From: Arcticibacterium sp047623945
GTDB lineage: Bacteria > Bacteroidota > Bacteroidia > Cytophagales > Spirosomataceae
DNA length: 18,683 nucleotides
Reading direction: 5' to 3'
NCBI GenBank assembly: GCA_047623945.1
Contig: JBLHOT010000074.1
Coordinates: 1-18,683, forward strand
The translations under genes were made by a program, and so were the position numbers. This document shows positions 1 through 8,161 of the stretch, one piece after another. Below the pieces are notes generated by a model. The model worked only from the letters and a program-made list of their open reading frames with translations. It was not told the DNA's origin and did no database searches. The stretch's first letter is position 1. Each line of letters opens with the position of its first letter.

Positions 1-1
1 T

Positions 2-1495
2 AAAGATTTAACTGAGCAGTACACCGAAAATGGTAGAGGTACTCGTGATGCTGACGGTTTTGTAAACTTTGACAAAGCTATTTCGGTAAACCGTTCTACT
101 ACCGACCCTTATACAGGTTCAAACAGTAATTTCACTGGACAACTTTTGGGTTCTAATGGATTTAGAAACGACGGCGTTAATAGAGCTATTTTAGTAAGAA
201 GAGCTTCTATGAACTCTCATGACTGGATTGGCGGTATATCAAATTTAGAAGGAAAGTTTGGTAAACTTAGAACTTCAATAGGTCTAGATTTAAGATCGTA
301 TAAGGGATACCACTACCGTGTATTAAATAACTTATTGGGTCTTGACGGATACTACTCTACGGGTAATAAAAACTCTAATGGACAAGTTGTAAATACACTT
401 ATTGAAGCTTCTCCATTCAAAGATACGGGGCTTAAAGGCACAAAAATTGATTATTACAATGTTGGCATAGTAGGCTGGCAGGGTGTAAATGGTTTGGCAG
501 AATATGTAGGCTCTAAACTTACAGCTGTAATTCAAGCCGGTGCATCTAACCAGTCTTTCCAAAGAGAAGACTTATTTGACCAACCAGCCATGCCACTTTC
601 TGACAAGCAGAACCAAGGTGGTGGATATGTCAAAGGTGGTGCTAACTTTAATATTGATGATAAATCAAATGTATTTTTCAATACTGGGTTTATCTCAAGA
701 CAACCACAGTTTGACGCCGTATTCCCTAATTTTGCGAACGTAGTTAATCCAGATTTGCAAAACGAAAAGATTACTTCTTTTGAACTTGGTTATGGATTTA
801 TTACTAAGAATTTTAATGTGAATTTGAATGCATATATTACAAGCTGGGGTAATAGATTTGTTTCTCGTACATTATTCAATACTCAGGGAGATTCAGGAAC
901 TGCTCAATTCAAGGATATTGATGTTGCTCACAAGGGTATAGAGTTAGAAGGAAATTATCGTCCAACTAACAAGTTAAAGCTTCAATTCATGGCCTCTTTG
1001 GGCGACTGGAGATATACAAAGGATTTTACATCTACTATATTTGACAACAGTAATCAGCAAATTGGTACTGGAACCTTATATCTGAAAGATTCTAAAGTAG
1101 GAAATGCAGCACAGACCACAATGGCTTTGAATGCAGACTATAATATCAATAAAACTTTGAGTTTAGATTTGGGTTATCGTTATGCTGGAAACCTTTACGC
1201 AGACTATTCTGTAGTAGATGAGGTTTTCACAACACCTAATAACTCTGGAGCGATTAAACTTCCGTCTTATGGCTTAGTGGACGCAGGTCTTACTGCCAGA
1301 TTTAAATTATTAGGAAACACTTCTACTTTTAGATTAAACGCAAATAATCTATTCGATGCTCTTTATATTTCAGAATCACAGACAAATATCGCTACAGAAA
1401 GTGGGTCTCCAACCTGGAATGGCGTTGATGTACGTAACTCTGTTTGGCTCGGTTTTGGAAGAACTTGGAATGCTAGTTTAAGATTGAATTTCTAA
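2..1495 (+). CDS. TonB-dependent outer-membrane receptor, C-terminal beta-barrel (5' partial)
   Basis: The frame is open from the first bases of the window, so the true start lies upstream and 497 codons are visible. The protein consists of alternating short polar and aromatic strands typical of a TonB-dependent receptor barrel. There is a late NNLFDALY motif and a terminal strand ending in aromatic F (NASLRLNF), the usual signal for outer-membrane insertion. The plug and any N-terminal carboxypeptidase-regulatory domain are missing because of the window edge. Family knowledge: such receptors import large or scarce ligands using TonB energy. The substrate cannot be told, and no SusD-like partner follows; a terminator does, so the gene ends its own unit. 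An internal TTG at 146 is not the start, because coding sequence continues upstream of it. Confidence 0.88.
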   Translation, partial: KDLTEQYTENGRGTRDADGFVNFDKAISVNRSTTDPYTGSNSNFTGQLLGSNGFRNDGVNRAILVRRASMNSHDWIGGISNLEGKFGKLRTSIGLDLRSYKGYHYRVLNNLLGLDGYYSTGNKNSNGQVVNTLIEASPFKDTGLKGTKIDYYNVGIVGWQGVNGLAEYVGSKLTAVIQAGASNQSFQREDLFDQPAMPLSDKQNQGGGYVKGGANFNIDDKSNVFFNTGFISRQPQFDAVFPNFANVVNPDLQNEKITSFELGYGFITKNFNVNLNAYITSWGNRFVSRTLFNTQGDSGTAQFKDIDVAHKGIELEGNYRPTNKLKLQFMASLGDWRYTKDFTSTIFDNSNQQIGTGTLYLKDSKVGNAAQTTMALNADYNINKTLSLDLGYRYAGNLYADYSVVDEVFTTPNNSGAIKLPSYGLVDAGLTARFKLLGNTSTFRLNANNLFDALYISESQTNIATESGSPTWNGVDVRNSVWLGFGRTWNASLRLNF

Positions 1496-1516
1496 GAATC
1501 AATCAATTTTTGTATC

Positions 1517-1551
1517 AAAATCCCGCTTCTTATAAGGAGCGGGATTTTTTT
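1517..1551 (+). terminator. Rho-independent terminator after the TonB receptor
   Basis: A perfect 10-bp stem (AAAATCCCGC at 1517-1526 with GCGGGATTTT at 1539-1548) is extended inward by weaker pairs and followed by a run of T. It begins about 20 bases after the receptor stop codon and separates that gene from the hydrolase downstream. Confidence 0.92.
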
Positions 1552-1610
1552 ATGACCTATAATCAATCAAATTACAATTCGTAACTTCCCAAATAAATTG
1601 AGAAGTACAC

Positions 1611-2498
1611 ATGGAGATTATCAAAACACCAAAATCGGCTTTCGACCAAATAACCGATTTCCCTTTCACAGAAAACTATATAGATTTTGAAAACATCAAA
1701 ATGCACTATATAGATGAAGGCAAAGGCGAAACCATTTTGGCTCTTCATGGGCAGCCGACTTGGTCTTATTTGTATAGGAAATTCATTCCCTACCTCAAAG
1801 ACTACAGGTTCATTGCTCCAGATTTGATTGGCTTTGGGAAATCTGACAAAATAGTCGGCAGTGAAAACTATACTTATGAACTTCACTTAAACTCACTAAA
1901 GAACTTCATTGATAAACTAGACCTGAACGACATTACCCTCATTGTACAAGACTGGGGCGGTTTATTGGGGCTTGGCCTTTTAGGCCAATTTCCAGAACGA
2001 TTTAAAAGAGTGGTGATTCTCAATACGTTTCTGCCCATTGGGAAGCCAGCCAACTTTGGCTTTAAGATCTGGCAATGGTTTGCCAAATATCATCCTTCTA
2101 TTCCTACCGGAGGTGTAGTACAGTTTGCTTCTGCATCAAAACTGTCTAAAGAAGTGGTGGCTGCTTACAACGCTCCATTTCCATCAAGAAAATATAAAGG
2201 GGGAGCAAAGTCTTTCCCCAGACTCGTCCCTACACATCCTAGTGATGATGGTGTTAAAGAAATGAAAGATGCCCGTGAGGTTCTTTCAAAATGGAATAAA
2301 CCAGCATTAGTTTTATTCTCTGATAAAGACAAGGTTTTTAGTGGAGCAGAAAAGTTCTTTTATAAACTCATTCCGACTGTCAAAGACGAAGAAAAAATTA
2401 TCATCAAAAATGCAGGGCACTTTCTTCAAGAAGAAAAAGGTGAAGAGATAGCTCAATATATCGACAAGTTTATCAAAGGCCAGAAATTAATAGATTAG
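1611..2498 (+). CDS. Haloalkane dehalogenase-like alpha/beta hydrolase (HLD-I type)
   Basis: This 295-residue protein of the alpha/beta-hydrolase fold matches haloalkane dehalogenases, which cleave carbon-halogen bonds by an aspartyl-ester intermediate to give an alcohol and halide. Seen: oxyanion region HGQPTWSYLYRK (46-57), nucleophile elbow VQDWGG with D114 and the adjacent halide-binding W115, a probable acid D240 in FSDKDKVFSG, and catalytic H270 in NAGHFLQEE. The cap carries Trp residues (W154/W156) in the IWQWFAKY stretch, where subfamily I enzymes of the DhlA/DppA type keep the second halide-stabilising Trp. There is no signal peptide, so it should be cytoplasmic. The start is the ATG at 1611; only a weak purine-rich site precedes it, normal for this phylum. 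It could instead be an epoxide hydrolase, but Trp right after the nucleophile favours dehalogenase. The substrate is unknown. Confidence 0.85.
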   Translation: MEIIKTPKSAFDQITDFPFTENYIDFENIKMHYIDEGKGETILALHGQPTWSYLYRKFIPYLKDYRFIAPDLIGFGKSDKIVGSENYTYELHLNSLKNFIDKLDLNDITLIVQDWGGLLGLGLLGQFPERFKRVVILNTFLPIGKPANFGFKIWQWFAKYHPSIPTGGVVQFASASKLSKEVVAAYNAPFPSRKYKGGAKSFPRLVPTHPSDDGVKEMKDAREVLSKWNKPALVLFSDKDKVFSGAEKFFYKLIPTVKDEEKIIIKNAGHFLQEEKGEEIAQYIDKFIKGQKLID

Positions 2499-2591
2499 AG
2501 AAACCTCAAAGTACCCTTTTAAGCCGATAAGTATTTGATACATTATACCAATCCTTTCCTAAATTGATAGCAGAAACCTTATTCAACCCAA

Positions 2592-3971
2592 ATGAAACTT
2601 ACATCTATAGCAGTAATCCTTAGTCTATTCGCATTTTCATGTTCAACTGAGTCAACAGAAAGGCCCCCAAATATCATCCACATCTTTGCTGATGATTTAG
2701 GCTATGGCGACCTCAGCTCTTTTGGGGCAACCGATATCTCTACCCCAAATATCGATAGGATCGCAAATGAAGGCATTAAGTTTACAGATTTCTACTCTGC
2801 GGCTCACGTTTGTAGCCCATCCAGAGCGGCTCTTATGACCGGGCGGATACCACAAAGAATGGGAATCCATGGTGTGTTCTTTCCACAGAGTTATACTGGC
2901 ATGCCTGAAGAAGAAGAAACGATTGCCGAAAAACTTAAAGAGAAAAATTACGCCACGGGCATCGTAGGGAAGTGGCATTTAGGTCATATGCAAAAATTCC
3001 TTCCACTACAGCAAGGCTTTGATAGCTATTTTGGTATCCCATACAGTAATGACATGGAAAGTGTGGTTTATCTAGATGGAAATGATGTGGTAAATTATGA
3101 TGTGGACCAGCATTACACCACAAAAACATACACCGAAAAAGCCGTTGAATTCATAGAAAACCACAAGGCAGAACCTTTCTTTTTATATCTACCTCATAAC
3201 ATGCCTCACGTACCCTTGTACGTTTCTAAAGATTTTGATGGCAGCTCCATTAGGGGCTTGTATGGTGATGTTATTCAGGAGATAGACTGGAGTGTGGGAG
3301 AAATATTGAACAAGCTGGAAAAGGATGGCCTCTTAGAGAATACGTTAGTCATTTTTTCTAGCGATAATGGACCATGGCTTGTGATGGAAGATCACGGAGG
3401 ATCTGCCGGGCATTTAAGAGAGGGGAAACAATTCACCTTTGATGGTGGCATGAGAGTCCCTACCATGGCCATGTGGAAAGGAAAAATAGAGCCTAGTCAA
3501 GTATATGAAGGTTTGGCGAGTCAGATGGACTGGTTTCCAACTATCATGAAACTGGCAGGTATAAACTTAAACCCAGACCGAGCTATTGACGGAAAAGATC
3601 TCACAGAGGTACTTCTCAATAATGGAAAGAGGGATGGCGACGAATACCTTTTCTTTGATGGTGGCAAAATAGAGGCCTTTAGAAAGGGCGATTGGAAGAT
3701 AAAAATGCCTTATAGGGGGTTCGAAGGTGCGAGTTACAAATCTGCTGTGGCTCCTCATGACACTCTTTTAGTCAATATTAAGACCAACCCAGAAGAGGAT
3801 ATCAATTTATTTGAGGTCAAACGTGCAAAAGGACTAGAACTCATTACTCAAATGAAGCTAGCCCATGAGGCTCTGGGCGAACTACCTCCAGCTCAAGTTT
3901 TAAGAACATCAGCGGATAATAGTCACTATTTACATGTACAAGAAAGGCATAGGAACAATGCTGAAAATTAG
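2592..3971 (+). CDS. Formylglycine-dependent sulfatase, probable lipoprotein
   Basis: A 459-residue arylsulfatase-A-like (alkaline-phosphatase superfamily) enzyme that hydrolyses sulfate esters. A short hydrophobic leader ends at C17 (LFAFSC), a loose Bacteroidota lipobox, so it is probably lipid-anchored in the periplasm or outer membrane. Metal ligands D34-D35 (FADDLGYGD) are present, as is the signature CSPSR with C74, which must be oxidised to formylglycine by a maturase not in this window. Also seen are GKWHLGH (K127, H129), the PHNMPHVPL histidines and SSDNG (D258-N259) for the calcium site, and K279 before GGMRVP. Length is normal. It starts 93 bases after the dehalogenase-like gene on the same strand and may be cotranscribed. 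The substrate (carbohydrate or aryl sulfate) cannot be assigned; no polysaccharide-utilisation partners sit beside it. Confidence 0.93.
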   Translation: MKLTSIAVILSLFAFSCSTESTERPPNIIHIFADDLGYGDLSSFGATDISTPNIDRIANEGIKFTDFYSAAHVCSPSRAALMTGRIPQRMGIHGVFFPQSYTGMPEEEETIAEKLKEKNYATGIVGKWHLGHMQKFLPLQQGFDSYFGIPYSNDMESVVYLDGNDVVNYDVDQHYTTKTYTEKAVEFIENHKAEPFFLYLPHNMPHVPLYVSKDFDGSSIRGLYGDVIQEIDWSVGEILNKLEKDGLLENTLVIFSSDNGPWLVMEDHGGSAGHLREGKQFTFDGGMRVPTMAMWKGKIEPSQVYEGLASQMDWFPTIMKLAGINLNPDRAIDGKDLTEVLLNNGKRDGDEYLFFDGGKIEAFRKGDWKIKMPYRGFEGASYKSAVAPHDTLLVNIKTNPEEDINLFEVKRAKGLELITQMKLAHEALGELPPAQVLRTSADNSHYLHVQERHRNNAEN

Positions 3972-4053
3972 AGGCTAGTCAGATATTTTATCGACCGCTA
4001 GTATATAGTAACGTCCGCATGCTCATTTTTTTAGCAGCACTGCCAATCATAAC

Positions 4054-4083
4054 TTGTTTATATTTAACTAGTTAAAATATTTG
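4054..4083 (+). promoter_or_regulatory. Candidate Bacteroidota promoter for the structured leader/small ORF
   Basis: A TTG at 4054-4056 is followed after 19 bases by AATATTTG (4076-4083), one mismatch from the TAnnTTTG -7 consensus. Transcription would begin near 4090, about ten bases before the first arm of the leader stem at 4101. Assigned by motif only. Confidence 0.4.
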
Positions 4084-4100
4084 CTAAGATTTTAAGCAAC

Positions 4101-4199
4101 TAAGTGCTAACATTTATTGCATCTTTGAAGTGTCAAACATAAACCGTTTGATTTCAAGTTCTTAGTACTAAATAAAAATCACGATTATGTTAGCACTTA
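4101..4199 (+). promoter_or_regulatory. Structured leader pairing with the start codon of the small ORF (candidate RNA switch)
   Basis: TAAGTGCTAACAT (4101-4113) is the exact reverse complement of ATGTTAGCACTTA (4187-4199), which is the ATG and following codons of the 53-residue ORF. Inside the 73-base loop lies a second hairpin: TTGAA 4125-4129 with TTCAA 4153-4157, and TCAAAC 4133-4138 with GTTTGA 4146-4151. A palindrome TTAGTACTAA (4162-4171) offers a competing partner: 4103-4110 can pair with 4162-4169 (8 bp, one G-U), which would free the start codon. Two mutually exclusive folds around a common hairpin suggest translational control. The pairings are read from the sequence; the function is inferred. 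It matches no riboswitch class that I recognise. A DNA-level operator pair is an alternative. Confidence 0.55.
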
Positions 4200-4348
4200 A
4201 AAGTACATCTCCAGAAAGAGTTTTTGTTCCTATTATTCCTCTCAGAAGAGAGCACGAAAATCCTTTTGAAAAGGCTGCCACAGTTACTAAAATGGCTTCT
4301 AAGAATGAGAGTCTGTTAAACCTTATGGCCGCCTTTGAGCTTAAGTAA
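4187..4348 (+). CDS. Small protein, 53 residues, unknown function
   Basis: A short open frame begins at ATG 4187 with an A-rich upstream stretch, as usual for Bacteroidota starts, and stops at TAA 4346-4348. That is two bases before the stop of the convergent hydrolase gene. The peptide begins MLALKSTSPERVFVPIIPLR and ends NLMAAFELK. It is mixed-charge, has no signal peptide, no long hydrophobic segment and no cysteine, so it is probably a soluble cytoplasmic peptide. I do not recognise the family. Evidence that it is real: a candidate promoter upstream, a structured leader that targets exactly this start codon, and a frame that fills the space up to the next gene. Against: its length, and no homology could be tested. 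Confidence 0.55.
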   Translation: MLALKSTSPERVFVPIIPLRREHENPFEKAATVTKMASKNESLLNLMAAFELK

Positions 4349-4350
4349 AG

Positions 4351-5298
4351 CTACTTTGTGGTCATCCAAACAGGCTTCAATTTAGGTTCATGGTCTTTGC
4401 CAATGATATCCCTGTACAAAGCGGGCCTTCTTGCGTTTTTATATCTAAAACCACCAGAAAGCGGGATTTTATCTTTTGATATTTGAGCCATCGTTATCTC
4501 ATCCTCAAAAGATTTTATTTCTGAAACCACTTCACCATACGGGTCAATGATCATAGAGTTTCCATTCTTCAAATGCTCTCCATCATAACCAATTGGATTA
4601 GTAAAGGCATAATAAACTCCGTTATCATACGCTCTAGCTGGAAGCCACCTCATCAACCATCTTCGGCCCTTAGGTCCATCAAACTCCATTCGTAGAGAAA
4701 CAGGATCCAATACTCTATTTTGCCAATACTTATCATCTACATAATCTCTACCCGGCATAGCGGACGGCGTACAACCTGTTACATGAGGAGCAAAAATGAT
4801 TTCTGCCCCTGAAATGGCAGTGGCACGTACATTTTCAATGACATTATTATCATAGCATATCAGTATACCACATTTCCATCCAAGTAAATCGAATACGCAA
4901 TACTCATCTCCAGCAGACATGTATTCGCTAATAAAGGGATGCAATTTCCTATACTTGGCTACCAAACGCCCTTCATGAACACAGATATAAGTATTGTAAA
5001 TCATATCTCCCTCCCGTTCTACAAAGCCGGCCAGAATAGCTATATCATTTTTAGTAGAAAGCTCTATAAGTTTTTTAGTACTGCCGCCAGAAGGTACTGG
5101 CTCCGCCAAATCCCTTAATTCTTTCAGAGATAAGTGCTTAGTAAAAGTATACGCCGTTACCGACATCTCATGAAAGCTAATAACATCTGCCCCTCCAGCC
5201 TTTGCTTTGGCGGCCAATTTATCAATTACCCCTAAATTATACTCCTTATCCCCGTCTTTAGGCTGGAACTGAGCCACGGCTACTTTCATCGTCATCAC
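4351..5298 (-). CDS. Carbon-nitrogen hydrolase (nitrilase superfamily)
   Basis: A 315-residue member of the nitrilase/amidase superfamily, which hydrolyses nitriles, amides or carbamoyl compounds with a Glu-Lys-Cys triad. Seen: E44 in FHEMS, K118 in YRKLHPF, and the nucleophile C148 in GILICYDNN, in the right order and spacing. A stretch of roughly 30-45 residues after PHVTGC (about 177-220, Trp/Arg-rich, RRWLMRWLPARAYDN) is longer than in compact family members and probably shapes the substrate pocket. No signal peptide, so cytoplasmic. The start could be the first ATG at 5298 or the ATG at 5289 (MKVAVAQF), which fits the family's usual N-terminus better. It lies 49 bases downstream of the receptor gene on the same strand, with no clear terminator between, so cotranscription is possible. 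The substrate is unknown. Confidence 0.9.
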   Translation of the reverse strand: MMTMKVAVAQFQPKDGDKEYNLGVIDKLAAKAKAGGADVISFHEMSVTAYTFTKHLSLKELRDLAEPVPSGGSTKKLIELSTKNDIAILAGFVEREGDMIYNTYICVHEGRLVAKYRKLHPFISEYMSAGDEYCVFDLLGWKCGILICYDNNVIENVRATAISGAEIIFAPHVTGCTPSAMPGRDYVDDKYWQNRVLDPVSLRMEFDGPKGRRWLMRWLPARAYDNGVYYAFTNPIGYDGEHLKNGNSMIIDPYGEVVSEIKSFEDEITMAQISKDKIPLSGGFRYKNARRPALYRDIIGKDHEPKLKPVWMTTK

Positions 5299-5347
5299 AC
5301 TAAAGTAGAGCTATAGACTTAAGCAATAAATTTTATATCCCTTTTTT

Positions 5348-7816
5348 CTAGAATGAGCCACCTTCACCACCATCATCACCGCCATCAACGGCATCATTCC
5401 CTCTGTTACTACTTTTTCTATTAAATAGGCCTCTTCCGTTATTCTCCATTTTTCCGAAACGGTATTGAAAATCAACACGAATACTTCTTCTGAAAATGCT
5501 TCTATTATTATTAGTGATGAAATAGTTTAGAGCGTCAGTTCTATTTTCCAGAGCAGATTTAAAATCGATAGTCTTAACGAATGGATTCTCCAGTCCTAAT
5601 CCTATGCTTCCCCTTTTCTTGTTTATATTCTTCTTAACTGTAATGCCATGGAAATAAAAGCCATTTCTAGTACCCTGAAGCTGAACTCTTGGAGATCTAT
5701 AGAAAGCAAAGAAGGACGCTGCCCATTCTTTCGGAAAGGAGTACGAAGTATTTAAGTTAACACCTCCACTCCAACCTCTATTTGAAATAGTTCGGTTATC
5801 CATGTAAGTATAATCTACATTCACTCCACCGCCCAAACGCCACTTACTGCTCGGGTTTAAATTCAATGAGAGATTAGACCCATAACGTTTATTTACGCCA
5901 ATATTTCCATAAGTAGTTTCTGTTACATCTAATCCATCCTGACGAGTCACACTACTTATGGAGGTTATACTGTTATCTTCAACTCTGGAGAATACTGAGA
6001 AATTGATTGAATTACTCTTGAAGTAAGTACTTAAAGCCACTTCAAACATATCAACTAATTCAGGAGCCAAAGTTGGACTTCCGAAGGATATGCTGTTTGC
6101 ATTAGAATAGTCCACAAAAGGATTTAAGTACCGAATAGACGGTCTTTGAATTCGCTGAGTATAGCTAGTTCTAATAGAGCCAGCCTTTTTGAAACGCTTT
6201 GAAAGTGTAATACTTGGCAAGAAATTGTCATAGTCTGGAATCTCAACGTTTGACAGTTCCTTGAAATCGGCCTGAATCGTTGTTTTCTCATAACGTAAAC
6301 CGGCTTGAACGCCCCACTTATTAGGCAATTCGATGGTAAAAGAAGAATAGCCCGCCAACACATTTTGGTCATAGTCTAAAAAATTAGACCTTCTATCATT
6401 ATAAGCAAAGCTTCCTGTTGAAGAGTTATAACTATAAAATTGGCCATCAGAAAGTGCTGACCTAAGAACTCCCTTAGCACCCATTTCCCATTTAATTTTT
6501 TCACCCATGGGTTGTACATAATCTACTTGGAAGTTTAGTTCTCTATCCCTCCCTTGATTTTCGCTGCTATCTGCTGATATTCCATTTTGGAGGGCAGTGT
6601 AATAATTATTCGTATTATTCTCCGAAACTTGGGCTAAAATAGTTAGTTCCTTTATTGGATTTGCGTATTTCTTACTAAATGTAAAGTCAAGATCGCTAGA
6701 GTTACTTTTATTGCTTTGATCAATATCTCTAATATTTTCAAATATTAAATTCCTATTATTATCCAACAATGTTGATATCTGTTCTCCGTCACTGCCACGT
6801 ACCCTATTTCTTAAAGAGTAGGTAATTGAGAAATTTGTTGTTGGATCAAAGTCATAGTCAAAAGAACCACTATAACGCCCCCCTCCCCAAATTCCACGAT
6901 TCTCATCAAGTTGAGTTAAGTAGGTAGCTTCACCACCAATAACACTCTCTCTTGTATTCTCTCCAGTTGTTCTATAATTGTAAGAAGCCCTTCCACTGCC
7001 GCGTAAAGATATACCCCATTTACGGTCACGAAGATTCACACTACCATTAGCCGATGATCCAATCAGTCCAGCACCAAGATTTAATGAACCCGTAACACCT
7101 GCAAGTGTATTCTTTTTCAAAATGATATTAACAATACCAGCTGTTCCATCACCATCGTATTTCGCACTTGGTGATGTAATAACTTCTACAGACTTTATTT
7201 GGTCCGATGGAATTTGCCTTAATGCTTCTCCTACACTACTAGCAAAAATTGCTGATGGTTTGTTGTTTATTAACACCCTCACATTAGAACTACCTCTAAG
7301 CTCAACTTCACCATCCAAATCAACACTTAACATTGGCACCTTTCTCAGGACCTCCTCTGCAGTACCACCGGTATTAGAAATATCCTTTTCAGCATTATAG
7401 ACCAATCTGTCTATTTTATCTTCTATCAAAGAAGATTGACCGGTTACGGTTACGGCATCTAATTGAATATTGTCTCCTATAAGCCTAATATCATTTAAGT
7501 TTACAGTCGCCGTATTACTTTCCACTATTACATTTCCGATAGTTTGTGGTTCATAGCCTATATAAGAAATGAGAATCTTATAATTCCCCTTTTTTAATCC
7601 TTCAAATTTAAATTTACCATTGCTGGAAGTTAAGGCACCATCAATGGCCTTTGAGGCATCCCATAACGCAACTGCTGCAAATTCAACAGGCTCATTGCTC
7701 AAGGAATCCACAATTGCACCTTGGACTGTAGCATATCCGGTGGAACCACCAGAAGGCCGTTGGGCCAAAACTGTGAAAGACAAAAAACTAAATAAAAGAA
7801 CAAGACTTTTTTTCAT
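5348..7816 (-). CDS. TonB-dependent receptor / outer-membrane beta-barrel protein with carboxypeptidase-like domain
   Basis: An 822-residue outer-membrane protein. Residues 1-18 are a clear signal peptide (cut after VLA, before Q19). Residues about 28-115 form a carboxypeptidase-regulatory-like beta-sandwich (VQGAIVDSLSNEPVEFAAV, then GLKKGNYKILISYIGYEP). A plug domain follows at about 130-235 (EVLRKVPMLSVDLDGEVELRG, ending IVNIILKK), and the rest is a barrel of the outer-membrane beta-barrel family common in Bacteroidota. The last barrel strand RVDFQYRFGK is followed by a flexible tail of about 40 residues rich in Asn, Arg, Asp and Gly. The ligand is unknown. It is divergent from prfC, and a good -7 element lies 39 bases upstream. 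No SusD partner is present. Confidence 0.92.
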   Translation of the reverse strand: MKKSLVLLFSFLSFTVLAQRPSGGSTGYATVQGAIVDSLSNEPVEFAAVALWDASKAIDGALTSSNGKFKFEGLKKGNYKILISYIGYEPQTIGNVIVESNTATVNLNDIRLIGDNIQLDAVTVTGQSSLIEDKIDRLVYNAEKDISNTGGTAEEVLRKVPMLSVDLDGEVELRGSSNVRVLINNKPSAIFASSVGEALRQIPSDQIKSVEVITSPSAKYDGDGTAGIVNIILKKNTLAGVTGSLNLGAGLIGSSANGSVNLRDRKWGISLRGSGRASYNYRTTGENTRESVIGGEATYLTQLDENRGIWGGGRYSGSFDYDFDPTTNFSITYSLRNRVRGSDGEQISTLLDNNRNLIFENIRDIDQSNKSNSSDLDFTFSKKYANPIKELTILAQVSENNTNNYYTALQNGISADSSENQGRDRELNFQVDYVQPMGEKIKWEMGAKGVLRSALSDGQFYSYNSSTGSFAYNDRRSNFLDYDQNVLAGYSSFTIELPNKWGVQAGLRYEKTTIQADFKELSNVEIPDYDNFLPSITLSKRFKKAGSIRTSYTQRIQRPSIRYLNPFVDYSNANSISFGSPTLAPELVDMFEVALSTYFKSNSINFSVFSRVEDNSITSISSVTRQDGLDVTETTYGNIGVNKRYGSNLSLNLNPSSKWRLGGGVNVDYTYMDNRTISNRGWSGGVNLNTSYSFPKEWAASFFAFYRSPRVQLQGTRNGFYFHGITVKKNINKKRGSIGLGLENPFVKTIDFKSALENRTDALNYFITNNNRSIFRRSIRVDFQYRFGKMENNGRGLFNRKSSNRGNDAVDGGDDGGEGGSF

Positions 7817-7854
7817 GATAGCTAAATTAAAATACTAGAATGCTGTATTACTCC

Positions 7855-7862
7855 CAAATTTA
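7855..7862 (-). promoter_or_regulatory. -7 element of the receptor gene
   Basis: On the minus strand this reads TAAATTTG, an exact match to TAnnTTTG, 38 bases upstream of the receptor ATG. No TTG at the expected -33 spacing was found, so the call rests on the -7 box alone. Confidence 0.45.
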
Positions 7863-8124
7863 GGGAAGCGTTAAGATTATAAGACGCTAAAACATTCGCA
7901 GAGTTTAACTATAAGCGGTATTAGTAGATATACCCATCGCTTGTGTAGACTTAATACTATCTAGAAATGATAAAATGGAGAAAAAATGATAGCCCAGGCA
8001 TTTCTTATTCAGAGTACGACTCAATAGCTTTTTCAACAAATCCCTAATTTACATTCTCCAACTTCACTTACGAAGTAACAATTTTAGATTTAATGCTTGT
8101 CTTTTAATCCAAGCCTAAAAAGAC

Positions 8125-8132
8125 TAATTTTG
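8125..8132 (+). promoter_or_regulatory. -7 element of prfC
   Basis: TAATTTTG matches TAnnTTTG exactly and ends 29 bases before the prfC ATG. A TTG at 8097-8099 is 25 bases upstream, slightly longer than the usual 17-23 spacing. Confidence 0.5.
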
Positions 8133-8161
8133 CAGCCCAAAATACAGGATAAAACCGTAGA

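Larger units (their letters stand above)
7817..8161. other. 345-base divergent spacer between the receptor gene and prfC
   Basis: No coding frame of convincing quality was seen here. It holds candidate -7 elements for both flanking genes (7855-7862 minus, 8125-8132 plus). A small dyad AGCGT-N12-ACGCT (7867-7888) lies just upstream of the receptor's -7 and could be an operator. A weak imperfect hairpin at 7910-7945 (AAGCG with CGCTT, plus GTAT with ATAC) is also present. Nothing else was recognised. Confidence 0.5.

Noticed and set aside
4120..4127. CATCTTTG as an alternative -7 box for the small ORF
   Set aside because: There is no TTG at the expected distance, and the upstream candidate (4054-4083) has correct spacing; it would also start inside the leader fold.
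5360..5400. CAC/CAT-rich stretch on the plus strand resembling a His-rich peptide
   Set aside because: It is the complement of the Gly/Asp-rich codons at the receptor's C-terminus on the minus strand.
7910..7945. Imperfect hairpin in the receptor-prfC spacer as a small RNA
   Set aside because: The stem needs wobble pairs and a four-base bulge, has no T-run and no promoter in register; chance pairing is likely.
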